Shown here piece by piece: positions 49,931 through 62,505 of a stretch of DNA of 64,000 nucleotides. The DNA comes from Plasmopara viticola (taxonomy: Eukaryota; Oomycota; Peronosporomycetes; Peronosporales; Peronosporaceae), in the NCBI GenBank assembly GCA_001695595.3, contig MBPM02000160.1, forward strand, positions 1-64,000, in the 5' to 3' direction. The position numbers and the translations under genes are program-made. The number at the start of each line of letters is the position of its first letter. Position 1 is the stretch's first letter. A model generated the notes under the pieces. That model did not search any database. It was not told where the DNA came from and saw nothing but the letters and a program-made list of their open reading frames with translations.

Positions 49931-50170
49931 CTGTGGTTGTACGGCGTCTCAAAGCTCCAGAGGAATGATTTTACCCTTAGTTGTGACTCAATTGCGTCTG
50001 TGAATATCTAGACCAATTGGAAGGACACACCATTAGCCGTACAGCGTCTCAATGCTTTAGCGAATGATTATTCACTAGGTTGTGGCTCTTTTTGTCTGTG
50101 CATGTTTAGACCGATAGAAAGAACGTATCTGTGGCCGTACCGCGTCTCAGCGCTCCAAAAAACAAAAATA

Positions 50171-50895
50171 CACTTCGTTGTGCTTCTATTGCGTCTGTGT
50201 ATGTCCAGACCAATAGAAAGGACGAATCATTTGCCGTACAGCGGCTCAGCGCTCCGAAAGAATAATTATACACTAAGTTGTGGATCTATCGCGACTGCTC
50301 ATGTATGCAATGATAGAAAAGACGTATTCGGGTCTGTACAGCAAGCCAGCTCTCCAAAGAATGATTATGCACTTCGCTGTGGCTCTGTTAGGTCTGTGCA
50401 TGTCTAGACCGATGGAAAAGACATATCATTGGCCGTACAGCGGCTCAGCTGTCCGACAGAATTATATTACACTTCGTTGTGGCTCTTTTTTGTCTGGCAT
50501 GTTTAGACCGATAGAAAGAACGTATCTGTGGCTGTACGGGACGCAAGATCGAGAATAGTACGGTCTCTCTTGACGCTCCTTCGCTACCAAGTTCAGCAGC
50601 ACTTTAAGATGGTGAGGTGTATAGCTATGAACCTTAAGAGGGCACCAAACGATTCGTGTGGGGCGATAATTCCACTTTGTGGAGCTCGTAGGAGTCGCTA
50701 GATCGGCTTGGGCATAGAAACTTGAGACGTCTCCGGGCTCCAGAGGAATGATTTTGCGCTTAGTTGTGACTCAATTGCGTCTGTGAATGTCTAGACCAAT
50801 AGAAAGGACATACCTGTAGCCGTACAGCGTCCCAATGCTTTGGCGAATGATTCTTCACTAGGTTGTGGCTCTATTGCGTCTGTGCGTGTCTCGAC
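50171..50895 (+). repeat. Segment duplicated at +4345 bp, copy 2
   Basis: Partner of 45826-46550. Differences cluster toward the right edge (CTAGGTTGTGGCTC against CTAGGATGTTGCTC). Confidence 0.85.
50539..50663. other. Non-satellite insert, copy 2 (about 125 bp)
   Basis: Same sequence as 46194-46318, shifted by 4345 bp, with two substitutions that I can see (GTGTATAGC for GTGTACAGC and GATTCGTG for GATCCGTG). The flanking satellite matches copy 1 from roughly 45826 to 46550, so it was copied together with its surroundings. Confidence 0.85.
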
Positions 50896-51020
50896 CGATA
50901 CAAAGAATGTATCTGTGGCCGTATAGCGTCTCAGCGCTCCAAAAGGATAAGTGTACTCTTTGTTCTGGGTTTATTTCGTCTGTTCATAACTAGATAAATA
51001 AAAACAAGGTATCTGTGACC

Positions 51021-51392
51021 TTACAGCGTCTCAGCGTTACAAAAAATGATAATATATTTCGTTGTAGCTTGTTTTCGGCTGGGCATAATTAGACCGATAG
51101 AAACTTCGTGTCTGTGTACGTACAGCGTCTTAGCGCTTGAAAGGATATTACACTTAGCTGTGGCTCTAATGCGTGTGTGCATTTTTAAGATGATAAAAAG
51201 ACGTATCAAGGGCCGTACGGCGTCTCAGCGCTCCAAAACAATGCTTATACATGTAGTTGTGGCTCTATTTCGTCTGTGCGTGTTTAGACGGATACAAAGA
51301 ACGTATCCGTGGACGTACAGCGTTTCAGCACTCCAAAGAACAACAATACACTGCGTTGTCCTTCTATCGCGTTCGTGCGTGTCTAGACCAAT
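51021..51392 (+). repeat. Zone C block, second copy
   Basis: Partner of 47869-48240. Part of it (from 51235) is repeated again 591 bp downstream at 51826, giving a nested duplication. Confidence 0.8.
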
Positions 51393-52300
51393 ACAAAAGA
51401 ACAAATCATTGGTGGTACAGCGGCTCAACGCTATGAAAGAATGATTATACATGTCGTTTTGGCTCTATTGCGTCTGTGCGTGTCTAGACTGATACAAAGA
51501 ACGTATCTGTGGCCGTACAGCGTCTCAGCGCTCCAAAAGAATAATTGTACGCTTTGTTCTGGGTTTATTTCGTCTATTCATAACTAGATAAATAATAAGA
51601 ACAAATCTGTGACCGTTTAGCGTCTCAGCGTTAAAAAAACGATGATACACCTCGTTGTAGTTTATTTTCGGCTGAGCATAATTAGACCAATAAAAACTTC
51701 ATGTCTGTGTACGTACAGCATCTTAGCGCTTAAAAGGATAATACACTAAGCTGTGGCTCTAATGCGTGTGTGCATGTTTAAGATGAAAAAAAAATATCGA
51801 GGGCCGTACGGCGTCTCGGCGCTCCAAAACAATGTTTATGCATGTAGTTGTGGCTCTATTGCGTCTGTGCGTCTTTAGACCGATACAAAGAACGTATCCG
51901 TGGACGTACAGCGTTTCAGCACTCCAAAGAACAACAATACACTGCGTTGTCCTTCTATCGCGTTCGTGCGTGTCTAGACCAATACAAAAGAACAAATCAT
52001 TGGTGGTACAGCGGCTAAACGCTCTGAAAGAATGATTATACATGTAGTTGTGGCTCCGTTGGGTCTGTGCGCGTCTAGACCGATAAAAAGAACATATCTG
52101 TGGCCGTACAGCGTCTCAGCGCTCAAACAAATAATAATAAACTTAAATAAGTTTCTATTGCGTGTGTGCATGTCTAAACCGTTAGAAAGGACGTGTCTTT
52201 GGCTGTACAGCGTCTCAGCGCTCAGGAAAACCATTATACACTTCGTTGTGGCTCATTTGCGTCTGTGCCTGTATAGATAAATAAAAACGACGTGTCTGTC

Positions 52301-55300
52301 GCCTGCCAGCGTCGAGGCACTCTACAGAATGGTTCTACACTTCGTTGGGCTCTATTGCGTGTGTGCATGTCTAAACGGTTATAAAAGACGTATCTGACGA
52401 CGTACAGCGTCTCGGTACTCCAGTGAATGATTATTTACTTGGTTGATGCTCAATTGCGTCTGAGAATGTCTGGACCGATAAAAAGGACGTATCTGTGGCC
52501 GATAGCGTCTCAGCGCTCCAAAAGAAAGGTCATACTCTTTGATCTGAGTCTATTTTGTCTATTCATAATTAGATAGATAGAAAAACGTATCTTAACCGAA
52601 CAGCGTCTCAGCGACCCAAAAGAATGATTGGACTCTTTGCTCTGGGTCTATTTTGTCTGTACATATTAACTAGGTAGACAAAAAGAACGTATCTGTGACC
52701 GTACAGCGTCTCAGCGTTACAAAAAAATCATAAGACACTTCGTTGTAGCTTATTTGCGTCTGAGCATGTCTAGACCGATAGAAACTTCGTGTCTGTGGGC
52801 GTACAGCGTCTCAGCCCTTTGGAAGAATGAATATACACTGTGTTGTGGCCTAATTGGGTCTGCGCATGTCTAGACTGATATAAAAGACGTATATGTGGCC
52901 ATCCAGCGTCTCAGCGCTTCAAAAGAATGATAACACACTTAGTTCTGGCTCTTTTGCGTCTGTGCATGTCTTCATATATGTGGCCAAAAAGCATCTCAGC
53001 GCTCCAAAAGATTCATAAAATACCAATTTGTGGTTTAATCACGTCTGTGCTTGTCTAGACCGATAGAATGGACGCCTCCGTAGCCGTACAGCATCTCAGG
53101 CTTTCAAAAGAATATATATACATTGTTTTGCGGCTCAATTGCGTCTGTAAATGTCCAGACCAATAGAAAAGACGTATCCTGGGCCGTATAGCCTCTCAGC
53201 GTTCCAAAAGAAGGATAGACACTCCGTTATGGCTCTATTGCGCCTGGGCATGTCCAAACCGATAGAAAGAACGAGCCTGTGGCCGTTCAGCGTCTCAACG
53301 CTCAAAAATAATATAAGACTTTGTTGTGGCTCTATTTCGTCTGCGCACGTCTAGACAGATAGAAAGGACGTATTTGTGGCCGTACAGTGTCGCGGCACTG
53401 CAAAAGAGTGATAAAACACTTTGTTGTGGCTCTATTTCACTTGTGCATGTCTAGGCCAAATGAAAAGACGTATATGGAACTGGTAAATCGTTCCAGAGCT
53501 CCAAAAGAAGGATATTACACTTCGTTGTGGCTCTATTACATCTGTGCATGTCTTCATAGATAGCCAGGACAGATCTGTGGCAGTACAGCGTCTTGGCACT
53601 GTAAAAGAATGATATTACTTTTCGATGTGGCTCTATTGCGTCTGTCCATATCTCGATAGATAAATAGAGTGGACAGACCGGTGGCCGTACAGCATATCCG
53701 CACTGCAACAGAATGATGATACTTTTTTTGTTGTGGCTCTATTGCGTCTGTGCATGTCTAAACAGAGAGAAAAGACAGAACTGTAGCCGTACGGCGTCTC
53801 AGCGCTCCAAAAAAAATTATACACTTCGTTTTGGCTCTAGAGCGACTATGTATGTCTACATAGATAGAAAAGAGCCGTACAACATCTTGGCACTGCAAAA
53901 GAATGATTATACTCTTCGTTGTGGATTTTTTCGTCTGTTCGTGTCTTGATCGACAAAAATGACGTAATTGTGGTCGTACTTCGTCTCAAAGCTTTAAAGA
54001 ATGGTAATACACTTGGTTGTGGCTTTATTGCGTCTGTGCATGTCGAAATCGAAAGAAATGACGAAACTGTGACCATACTTCGTCCCAACGCTTTAAGGAA
54101 TGATAATACATTTTGGTGTGGGTTTATTGCGTCTGTGCATGTTTGTATATAAAGAAAAGAAGTATCTGAGGCGATTTAGCGTCTCGGCATTGGAAATGAA
54201 TGATGATTCACTTCGTTGTGGCTCTTTTGCGTCTGGGCATGTCTAAGCCGACAGAAAGGACGTGCCGGTGACCTTACAGCGTCTCGCCACTGCAAGAGAA
54301 TGATAATACACTTCATTGTGCCTCTAATGCACCTGTGCATGTCTAGACCAATAAAGAGGATGTATCTGTGACCGTGAGTTGTTCAAGCGCTCTAAAAAGA
54401 ATGATAATACACTTCGTTGTGGCTCTATTGCATTTGTGCATGACTACATACACAGAAATGACATATCTCTGGCCGTACAGCGTCTCGGAATGCAAATGAA
54501 CGATATTTCTTATCGTTGTGGCTCTATTGCTTCTGTGCATGTCTCCATAGATAAAAAAGACAGATTTTTGGCCGTACAGCATCTCGGCACTGCAAAATGT
54601 TGGTGATACTTTTCGTTGTGGCTCTATTTCGTCCGTGCATGTCTTTAAAGAGAGAATAGACGGATCTGTGGCTTAAAGGCGTCGCGTCCCGGCAAAAAAA
54701 TGATCATACACTTCGTTTTGGCTCTTATTGCGTCTGTACATGTCCACATTGACAGAAAAGACAGATGTGGTCGCACAGCGTCTCGATCTGCAAAAGAATG
54801 ATAAAACAATTCGCTTTGGCTCTATTGCGTCTGTGCATGTCTTCATAGATAGAAAGGATAGATTTAAAACAGTACAGCGTTTCGGCCTGCATAAGATTGA
54901 TGATTCTTTTCTCAGCTTTATTGACATTCTGAATGTCTATATAGATAGAAAAAAGGGATGTATAGTCGTACAGCGTCTCGACCTGCAAAAGAATGATGAT
55001 ACACTTCGTTTTGGCTCTATTGCGTCATGTCTACATAGATAGAAAGGACGAATCCGTGGCTGTATAGCATCTCGGCACTGCAAAAGAATGATAATATTCT
55101 TCGTTGTGGCTCTATTGCGTTTGTGCATGATTGAATTGATAAAAAAGGCGGAAGTGTGGCTGTACGGCTTGTCGGCATTGCAAGAGAATAATTTTACTTT
55201 TTGGTGTGGCTTTATTGCGTCTGAGCATGTCTAGATAAATAGAAAGGGCTGAATCGTGGCCGTAGAGCCCCTCGGCACTGCAAAAGAAGGTAAATAGACC

Positions 55301-55400
55301 TCGTTTTGGCTTTATAAGGTTTATGCATGTCTACATAGAAAGAAAACACGGATCTGTCGCCGTCTAGCGTCTCGGCACTACAAAAGAATGATGATACTTT
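52301..55400 (+). repeat. Zone D: diverged monomeric satellite, transition to zone E subfamily
   Basis: About 31 diverged monomers without a clear HOR. From left to right the CTCAGCGCTCCAAAAGAATG block of zones A-C gives way to CTCGGCACTGCAAAAGAATG, and the AGACCGATAGAAAGG block to TTCATAGATAGAAAGG. The two diagnostic changes become common at slightly different places, so the zone is a graded intermediate rather than a sharp junction. No gene is seen. Confidence 0.88.
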
Positions 55401-57537
55401 TTAATGTGGCTCAATTGCGCCCCTGCATTTCTTCATAGAGAGAAAGGGAAGAGCTGTGGCGGTACAGCGTCTCGGCACTGCAAAAGAATGGTAATACAAT
55501 TCGCGTTGGCTCTATTTCGATTCTGCATGTATTCATAGATAGAAAGGACGGATCTATGGCCGTACAGCGTCTCGGCACATACATAAGATTAATGATACGT
55601 TTCGTTTCGGCTCTATTGACATTCTGAATGTCTACATAGACGATAAGGAGGGATGTATGGTCGTACAACGTCTCAAACTGCAAAAGAATGATGATACACT
55701 TCGTTGTGGCTTTATTGCGTCCGTGAATTTCAACAACGATACAAAAGACGGAGCTGTGGCGGTACAGCGTCTCGGCCCTGCAAAACAATAAAAATACTCT
55801 TCGTCTTGACTCGATTTCGTCTCTGCATGTCTTCATAGATAGAAAAGACGGATGTTTGGCCGTACAGCCATTCGGCACTGCAAAAGAATGATAATACTCT
55901 TCGTCTTGGCTCTATTGCGTCTATGCATGTCTTCATAGATAGTAAAGACGGATCTGTGGCCGTATAGCGTCTCAGCACTTGCATGAAATTGATTATACGT
56001 TTCGTTTTGGCTCTATCGACATTCTGAACGTCTTCATAGACGACAAGGAGGGATGTATGGGCGTACGTCGTCTCGAACTGCAAAAGAATGATGCTCTTCG
56101 TCGTGGTTCTATTGCGTCTCTGCATGTCTTCATAGAAGGAAAGGACGGATCTGTGGGCGTACAGCCATTCGGCACTGCAAAAGAACGATAATACAATTCG
56201 TTTTGGCTCTATTGCGTCTCTGCATGTCTTCATGGATAGAAAAGACGGAGCTGTGGCGGTACAGCGTCTCGGTCCTGCAAAAGAATAAAAATACTCTTCG
56301 TCTTGGCTCTATTTCGTCTAGGAATGTCTTCATAGATAGAAAGGACGGATCTGTGGACGTTCAGCCATTCTGCACTGCAAATGAATGATAATACAATTCG
56401 TTTTGGCTCTATTGCGTCTCTGCATGTATTCATAGATAGAAAGGACGGATCTGTGTCCGTACAGCGTCTCTGCACTTGCATAAGATTAATGATACGTTTC
56501 GTTTCGGCTCTATAGACATTCTGAATGTCTACATAGACGATAAGGAGGGATGTATGGTCGTACAGCGTCTCGAACTGCAAAAGAATGATAATACACTTCG
56601 TTTTGGCTCTATTGCGTCTCTGCATGTCTTCATAGATAGAAAAGACGGAGCTGTGGCGGTACAGCGTCTCGGCCCTGCAAAAGAATAAAAGTACTCTTCG
56701 TCTTGGCTCAATTTCGTCTCGGAATGTCTTTATAGATAGAAAGAACGGATCTGTGGGCGTACAGCCATTCGGCACTGTAAAAGAATGATAATACAATTTG
56801 TTTTGGCCCTATTGCGTCTCGGCATGTATTCATAGATAGAAAGGACGGATCTGTGTCCGTACAGCGTCTCTACACTTGCATAAGATTAATGATACGTTTC
56901 GTTTCGGCTCTATTGACATTCTGAATGTCTACATAGACGATAAGGAGGGATGTATGGTCGTACAGCGTCTCGAACTGCAAAAAAATTATGATACACTTCA
57001 TTTGGCTCTATTCCGCCTATGCATGTCTTTATAGATAGAAAAGACGGAGCTGTGGCGGTGCAGCGTCTCGGCCCTGGAAAAGAATAAAATACTCTTCGTC
57101 TTGGCTCTATTGCGTCTCGGAAGTCTTTATAGAAAGAAAGAACAGATCTGTGGGCGTACAGCCATTCGGCACTGCAAAAGAATGATAATACAATTTGTTT
57201 TTGGCCCTATTGCGTCTCGGCATGTATTCATAGATAGAAAGGACGGATCTGTGTCCGTACAGCGTCTCTACACTTGCATAAGATTAATGATACGTTTCGT
57301 TTCGGCTCTATTGACATTCTGAATGTCTACATAGACGATAAGGAAGGATGTATGGTCGTACAGCGTCTCGAACTGCAAAAGAATGATGATACACTTTATT
57401 TGGCTCTATTCCGCCTCCGCATGTCTTCATAGATAGAAAAGACGGAGCTGTGTCGGTGCAGCGTCTCGGCCCCGGAAAAGAATAAAATACTCTTCGTCTT
57501 GGCTCTATTGCGTCTCGGAAGTCTTTATAGAAAGAAA
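55401..57537 (+). repeat. Zone E leading part: 4-mer and 5-mer units
   Basis: The marker CATAAGATTAATGATACG (or close forms) lies near 55583, 55982, 56479, 56879 and 57277. The steps are about 399, 497, 400 and 398 bp, so units here are mainly four monomers with one of five. Monomer types match the extra cassette of the 7-mers further right. Confidence 0.85.
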
Positions 57538-58234
57538 GGACGCATCAATGACCGTACAGCGTCTAGGCACTGCATAAGATTGATGATACTTTTCGTTTCG
57601 GCTCTATAGACATTCTGAATGTCTACATAGATTGTAAGAAGGGATGTATAGTCGTACAGCGTCTCGACCTGCAAAAGAGTGATGATACACTTTATTTTGG
57701 CTCTATTGCGTCTCTGCATGTCTTCAAAGATAGAAAAGACGGAGCTGTGGCGGTACAGCGTCTCGCCCCTGCAAAAGAATAAAAGTACTCTTCGTCTTGG
57801 CTCTATTTCGTCTCGGAATGTCTTCATAGATAGAAAGAACAGATCTGTGGGCATACAGCCATTCGGCACTGCAAAAGAATGATAATACAATTTGTTTTTG
57901 GCCCTATTGCGTCTCGGCATGTATTCATAGATAGAAAGGACGGATCTGTGTCCGTACAGCGTCTCTACACTTGCATAAGATTAATCATACGTTTCGTTTC
58001 GGCTCTATTGACATTCTGAATGTCTACATAGACGATAAGGAGGGATGTATGGTCGTACAGCGTCTCGAACTGCAAAAGAATGATGATACACTTTATTTGG
58101 CTCTATTCCGCCTCCGCATGTCTTCATAGATAGAAAAGACGGAGCTGTGGCGGTGCAGCGTCTCGGCCCTGGAAAAGAATAAAATACTCTTCGTCTTGGC
58201 ACTATTGCGTCTCGGAAGTCTTTATAGAAAGAAA
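57538..58234 (+). repeat. Zone E 7-mer unit E1 (697 bp)
   Basis: First unit opening with GGACGCATCAATGACCG. It contains the four-monomer cassette with the GCATAAGATTAATCATACG marker at about 57974. Confidence 0.9.
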
Positions 58235-58531
58235 GGACGCATCAATGACCGTACAGCGTCTAGGCACTGCATAAGATTGATGATACTTTTCGTTTCGGCT
58301 CTATAGACATTCTGAATGTCTACATAGATTGTAAGAAGGGATGTATAGTCGTACAGCGTCTCGACCTGCAAAAGAATGATGATACACTTCGTTTTGGCTC
58401 TATTGCGTCTCTGCATGTCTTCATAGATATAAAAGACGGAGCTGTGGCGGTGCAGCGTCTCGGCCCTGCAAAAGAATAAAATACTCTTCGTCTTGGCTCT
58501 ATTGCGTCTCGGAAGTCTCTATAGAAAGAAA
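58235..58531 (+). repeat. Zone E 3-mer unit E2 (297 bp)
   Basis: Minimal unit of three 99-bp monomers, without the cassette. Its last monomer contains TCGGAAGTCTCTATAGAAAG. Confidence 0.92.
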
Positions 58532-59227
58532 CGACGCATCAATGACCGTACAGCGTCTAGGCACTGCATAAGATTGATGATACTTTTCGTTTCGGCTCTA
58601 TAGACATTCTGAATGTCTACATAGACGATAAGGAGGGATGTATAGTCGTACAGCGTCTCGACGTGCAAAAGAATGATGATACACTTCATTTGGCTCTATT
58701 ACGCCTCCGCATGTCTTCATAGATAGAAAAGACGGAGCTGTGGCGGTACAGCGTCTCGGCCCTGCAGAAGAATAAAAATACTCTTCGTCTTGACTCTATT
58801 TCGTCTCGGAATGTCTTCATAGATAGAAAGTACGGATCTGTGGGCGTACAGCCATTCGGCACTGCAAAAGAACGATAATACAATTCGTTTTGGCTCTATT
58901 GCGTCTCTGCATGTATTCATAGATAGAAAGGACGGATCTGTGTCCGTACAGCGTCTCTGCACTTGCATAAGATTAATGATACGTTTCGTTTCGGCTCTAT
59001 TGACATTCTGAATGTCTACATAGACGATAATGAGGGATGTATGGTCGTACAGCGTCTCAAACTGCAAAAGAATGATGATACACTTCGTTGTGGCTTTATT
59101 GCGTCCGTGTATTTCAACAAAGATACAAAAGACGGAGCTGTGGCGGTGCAGCGTCTCGGCCCTGCAAAAGAATCAAGTACTCTTCGTCCTGGCTCTATTG
59201 CGTCTCGGAAGTCTTTATAGAAAGAAA
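58532..59227 (+). repeat. Zone E 7-mer unit E3 (696 bp)
   Basis: Opens with the variant CGACGCATCAATGACCG. The cassette lies roughly at 58760-59160 and contains GTACGGATCTGTGGGCGTAC and the GCATAAGATTAATGATACG marker. Confidence 0.92.
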
Positions 59228-59524
59228 GGACGCATCAATGACCGTACAGCGTCTAGGCACTGCATAAGATTGATGATACTTTTCGTTTCGGCTCTATAGA
59301 CATTCTGAATGTCTACATAGATTGTAAGAAGGGATGTATAGTCGTACAGCGTCTCGACGTGCAAAAGAATGATGATATACTTCGTTTTGGCTCTATTCCG
59401 TCTCTGCATGTCTTCATAGATAGAAAAGACGGAGCTGTGGCGGTGCAGCGTCTCGGCCCAGGAAAAGAATAAAATACTCTTCGTCTTTGCTCTATTGCGT
59501 CTCGGAAGTCTTTATAGAAAGAAA
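59228..59524 (+). repeat. Zone E 3-mer unit E4 (297 bp)
   Basis: Three monomers. It shares CGTGCAAAAGAATGATGATA with parts of E3 and E6. Confidence 0.92.
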
Positions 59525-60220
59525 GGACGCATCAATGACCGTACAGCGTCTAGGAGCTGCATAAGATTGATGATACTTTTTTTTTCGGCTCTATAGACAT
59601 TTTGAATGTCTACATAGATTGTAAGAAGGGATGTATAGTCGAACAGCGTCTCGACCTGCAAAAGAATGATGATACACTCCATTTGGCTCTATTCCGTCTC
59701 CGCATGTCTTCATAGATAGAAAAGACGGAGCTGTGGCGGTACAGCGTCTCGGCCCTGCAAAAGAATAAAAATACTCTTCGTCTTGACTCTATTTCGTCTC
59801 GGAATGTCTTCATAGATAGAAAGTACGGATCTGTGGGCGTACAGCCATTCATCACTGCAAAAGAACGATAATACTATTCGTTTTGGCTCTTGTGCGTCTC
59901 TGCATGTATTCATAGATAGAATGGACGGATCTGTGTCCGTACAGCGTCTCTGCACCTGCATAAGATTAATGATACGTTTCGTTTCGGCTCTATTGACATT
60001 CTGAATGTCTACATAGACGATAAGGAGGGATGTATGGTCGTACAGCGTCTCAAACTGCAAAAGAATGATGATACACTTCGTTGTGGCTTTATTGCGTCCG
60101 TGTATTTCAACAAAGATACAAAAGACGGAGCTGTGGCGGTGCAGCGTCTCGGCCCTGCAAAAGAATCAAATACTCTTCGTCCTGGCTCTATTGCGTCTCG
60201 GAAGTCTTTATAGAAAGAAA
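59525..60220 (+). repeat. Zone E 7-mer unit E5 (696 bp)
   Basis: Cassette present. A run of T (ACTTTTTTTTTCGG near 59574) replaces ACTTTTCGTTTCGG and reappears in E7, showing that the two units are related. Confidence 0.92.
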
Positions 60221-60517
60221 CGACGCATCAATGACCGTACAGCGTCTAGGCACTGCATAAGATTGATGATACTTTTCGTTTCGGCTCTTTGGACATTCTG
60301 AATGTCTACATAGATTGTAAGAAGGGATGTATAGTCGTACAGCGTCTCGACGTGCAAAAGAATGATGATATACTTCGTTTTGGCTCTATTCCGTCTCTGC
60401 ATGTCTTCATAGATAGAAAAGACGGAGCTGTGGCGGTGCAGCGTCTCGGCCCTGGAAAAGAATAAAATACTCTTCTTCTTTGCTCTATTGCGTCTCGGAA
60501 GTCTTTATAGAAAGAAA
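60221..60517 (+). repeat. Zone E 3-mer unit E6 (297 bp)
   Basis: First of three consecutive 3-mers. It has CTCTTTGGACATTC near 60286, a private change. Confidence 0.92.
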
Positions 60518-60814
60518 GGACGCATCAATGACCGTACAGCGTCTAGGCACTGCATAAGATTGATGATACTTTTTTTTTCGGCTCTATAGACATTCTGAAT
60601 GTCTACATAGATTGTAAGAAGGGATGTATAGTCGTACAGCGTCTCGACCTGCAAAAGAATGATGATACACTTCGTTTTGGCTCTATTGCGTCTCTGCATG
60701 TCTTCATAGATATAAAAGACGAAGCTGTGGCGGTGCAGCGTCTCGGCCCTGCAAAAGAATCAAATACTCTTCGTCCTGGCTCTATTGCGTCTCGGAAGTC
60801 TTTATAGAAAGAAA
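60518..60814 (+). repeat. Zone E 3-mer unit E7 (297 bp)
   Basis: Shares the T-run variant with E5 (near 60568). Confidence 0.92.
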
Positions 60815-61111
60815 GGACGCATCAATGACCGTACACCGTCTAGGCACTGCATAAGAGTGATGATACTTTTCGTTTCGGCTCTATAGACATTCTGAATGTC
60901 TAAATAGATTGTAAGAAGGGATGTATAGTCGTACAGCGTCTCGACCTGCAAAAGAATGATGATACACTTCGTTTTGGCTCTATTCCGTCTCTGCATGTCT
61001 TCATAGATATAAAAGACGGAGCTGTGGCGGTGCAGCGTCTCGGCCCTGGAAAAGAATAAAATACTCTTCGTCTTTGCTCTATTGCGTCTCGGAAGTCTTT
61101 ATAGAAAGAAA
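60815..61111 (+). repeat. Zone E 3-mer unit E8 (297 bp)
   Basis: Third consecutive 3-mer, with private GTACACCGTCTAGG near 60831 and GTCTAAATAGATTG near 60898. Confidence 0.92.
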
Positions 61112-61808
61112 GGACGCATCAATGACCGTACAGCGTCTAGGCACTGCATAAGATTGATGATACTTTTCGTTTCGGCTCTATAGACATTCTGAATGTCTAC
61201 ATAGATTGTAAGAAGGGATGTATAGTCGTACAGCGTCTCGATCTGCAAAAGAATGATGATACACTTCGTTTTGGCTCTATTGCGTCTCTGCATGTCTTCA
61301 CAGATAGAAAAGACGGAGCTGTGGCGGTGCAGCGTCTCGGCCCTGCAAAAGAATAAAAATACTCTTTGTGTTGACTCTATTTCGTCTCGGAATGTCTTCA
61401 TAGATAGAAAGTACGGATCTGTGGGCGTACAGCCATTCTGCACTGATAAAGAATGATAATACAATTCGTTTTGGCTCTATTGCGTCTCTGGATGTATTCA
61501 TAGATAGAAAGGACGGACCTGTGTCCGTACAGCGCTTCTGCACTTGCATAAGATTAATGATACGTTTCGTTTCGGCTCTATTGACATCCTGAATGTCTAC
61601 ATAGACGATAAGGAGGGATGTATGGTCGTACAGCGTCTCGAACTGCAAAAGAATGATGATACACTTCGTTGTGGCTTTATTGCGTCCGTGTATTTCTACA
61701 AAGATACAAAAGACGGAGCTGTGGCGGTGCAGCGTCTCGGCCCTGGAAAAGAATAAAATACTCTTCGTCCTGGCTCTATTGCGTCTCGGAAGTCTTCATA
61801 GAAAGAAA
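61112..61808 (+). repeat. Zone E 7-mer unit E9 (697 bp)
   Basis: Cassette present with CATTCTGCACTGATAAAGAA near 61434, a variant shared with E10 and E12. Confidence 0.92.
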
Positions 61809-62505
61809 CGACGCATCAATGACCGTACAGCGTCTAAGCACTGCATAAGATTGATGATACTTTTCGTTTCGGCTCTATAGACATTCTGAATGTCTACATA
61901 GATTGTAAGAAGGGATTTATAGTCGTACAGCGTCTCGACCTGCAAAAGAGTGATGATACACTTCGTTTTGGCTCTATTACGCCTCCGCATGTCTTCATAG
62001 ATAGAAAAGACGGAGCAGTGGCGGTACAGCGTCTCGGCCCTGCAAAAGAATAAAAATACTCTTTGTCTTGACTCTATTTCGTCTCGGAATGTCTTCATAG
62101 ATAGAAAGTACGGATCTGTGGGCGTACAGCTATTCTGCACTGATGAAGAATGATAATACAATTCGTTTTGGCTCTATTGCATCTCTGCATGTATTCATAG
62201 ATAGAAAGGACGGACCTGTGTCCGTACAGCGTCTCTGCACTTGCATAAGATTAATGATACGTTTCGTTTCGGCTCTATTGACATCCTGAACGTCTACATA
62301 GACGATAAGGAGGGATGTATGGTCGTACAGCGTCTCGAACTGCAAAAGAATGATGATACACTTCGTTGTGGCTTTATTGCGTCCGTGTATTTCAACAAAG
62401 ATACAAAGGACGGAGCTGTGGCGGTGCAGCGTCTCGGCCCTGCAAAAGAATCAAATACTCTTCGTCCTGGCTCTATTGCGTCTCGGAAGTCTTTATAGAA
62501 AGAAA
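61809..62505 (+). repeat. Zone E 7-mer unit E10 (697 bp)
   Basis: Immediately follows another 7-mer. The cassette carries CTATTCTGCACTGATGAAG near 62130. Confidence 0.92.

Larger units (their letters stand above)
44281..52300 (+). repeat. Zone C: second satellite subfamily with irregular 2-4-mer HORs
   Basis: About 80 monomers of a subfamily marked by AGACCAATACAAAAGAAC, ATCATTGGCCGTACAGCGGC and TGCAATGATAGAAAAGA variants. A tetramer is the commonest block: the TGCAATGATAG marker lies at 44784, 45961, 46944, 48918, 49314, 49711 and 50306, with two successive steps of about 397 bp. Several blocks are also copied at longer distances (197, 591, about 3152 and 4345 bp). The longest open frames of the window fall here but switch reading phase between monomers, so I do not call them genes. 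Confidence 0.9.
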
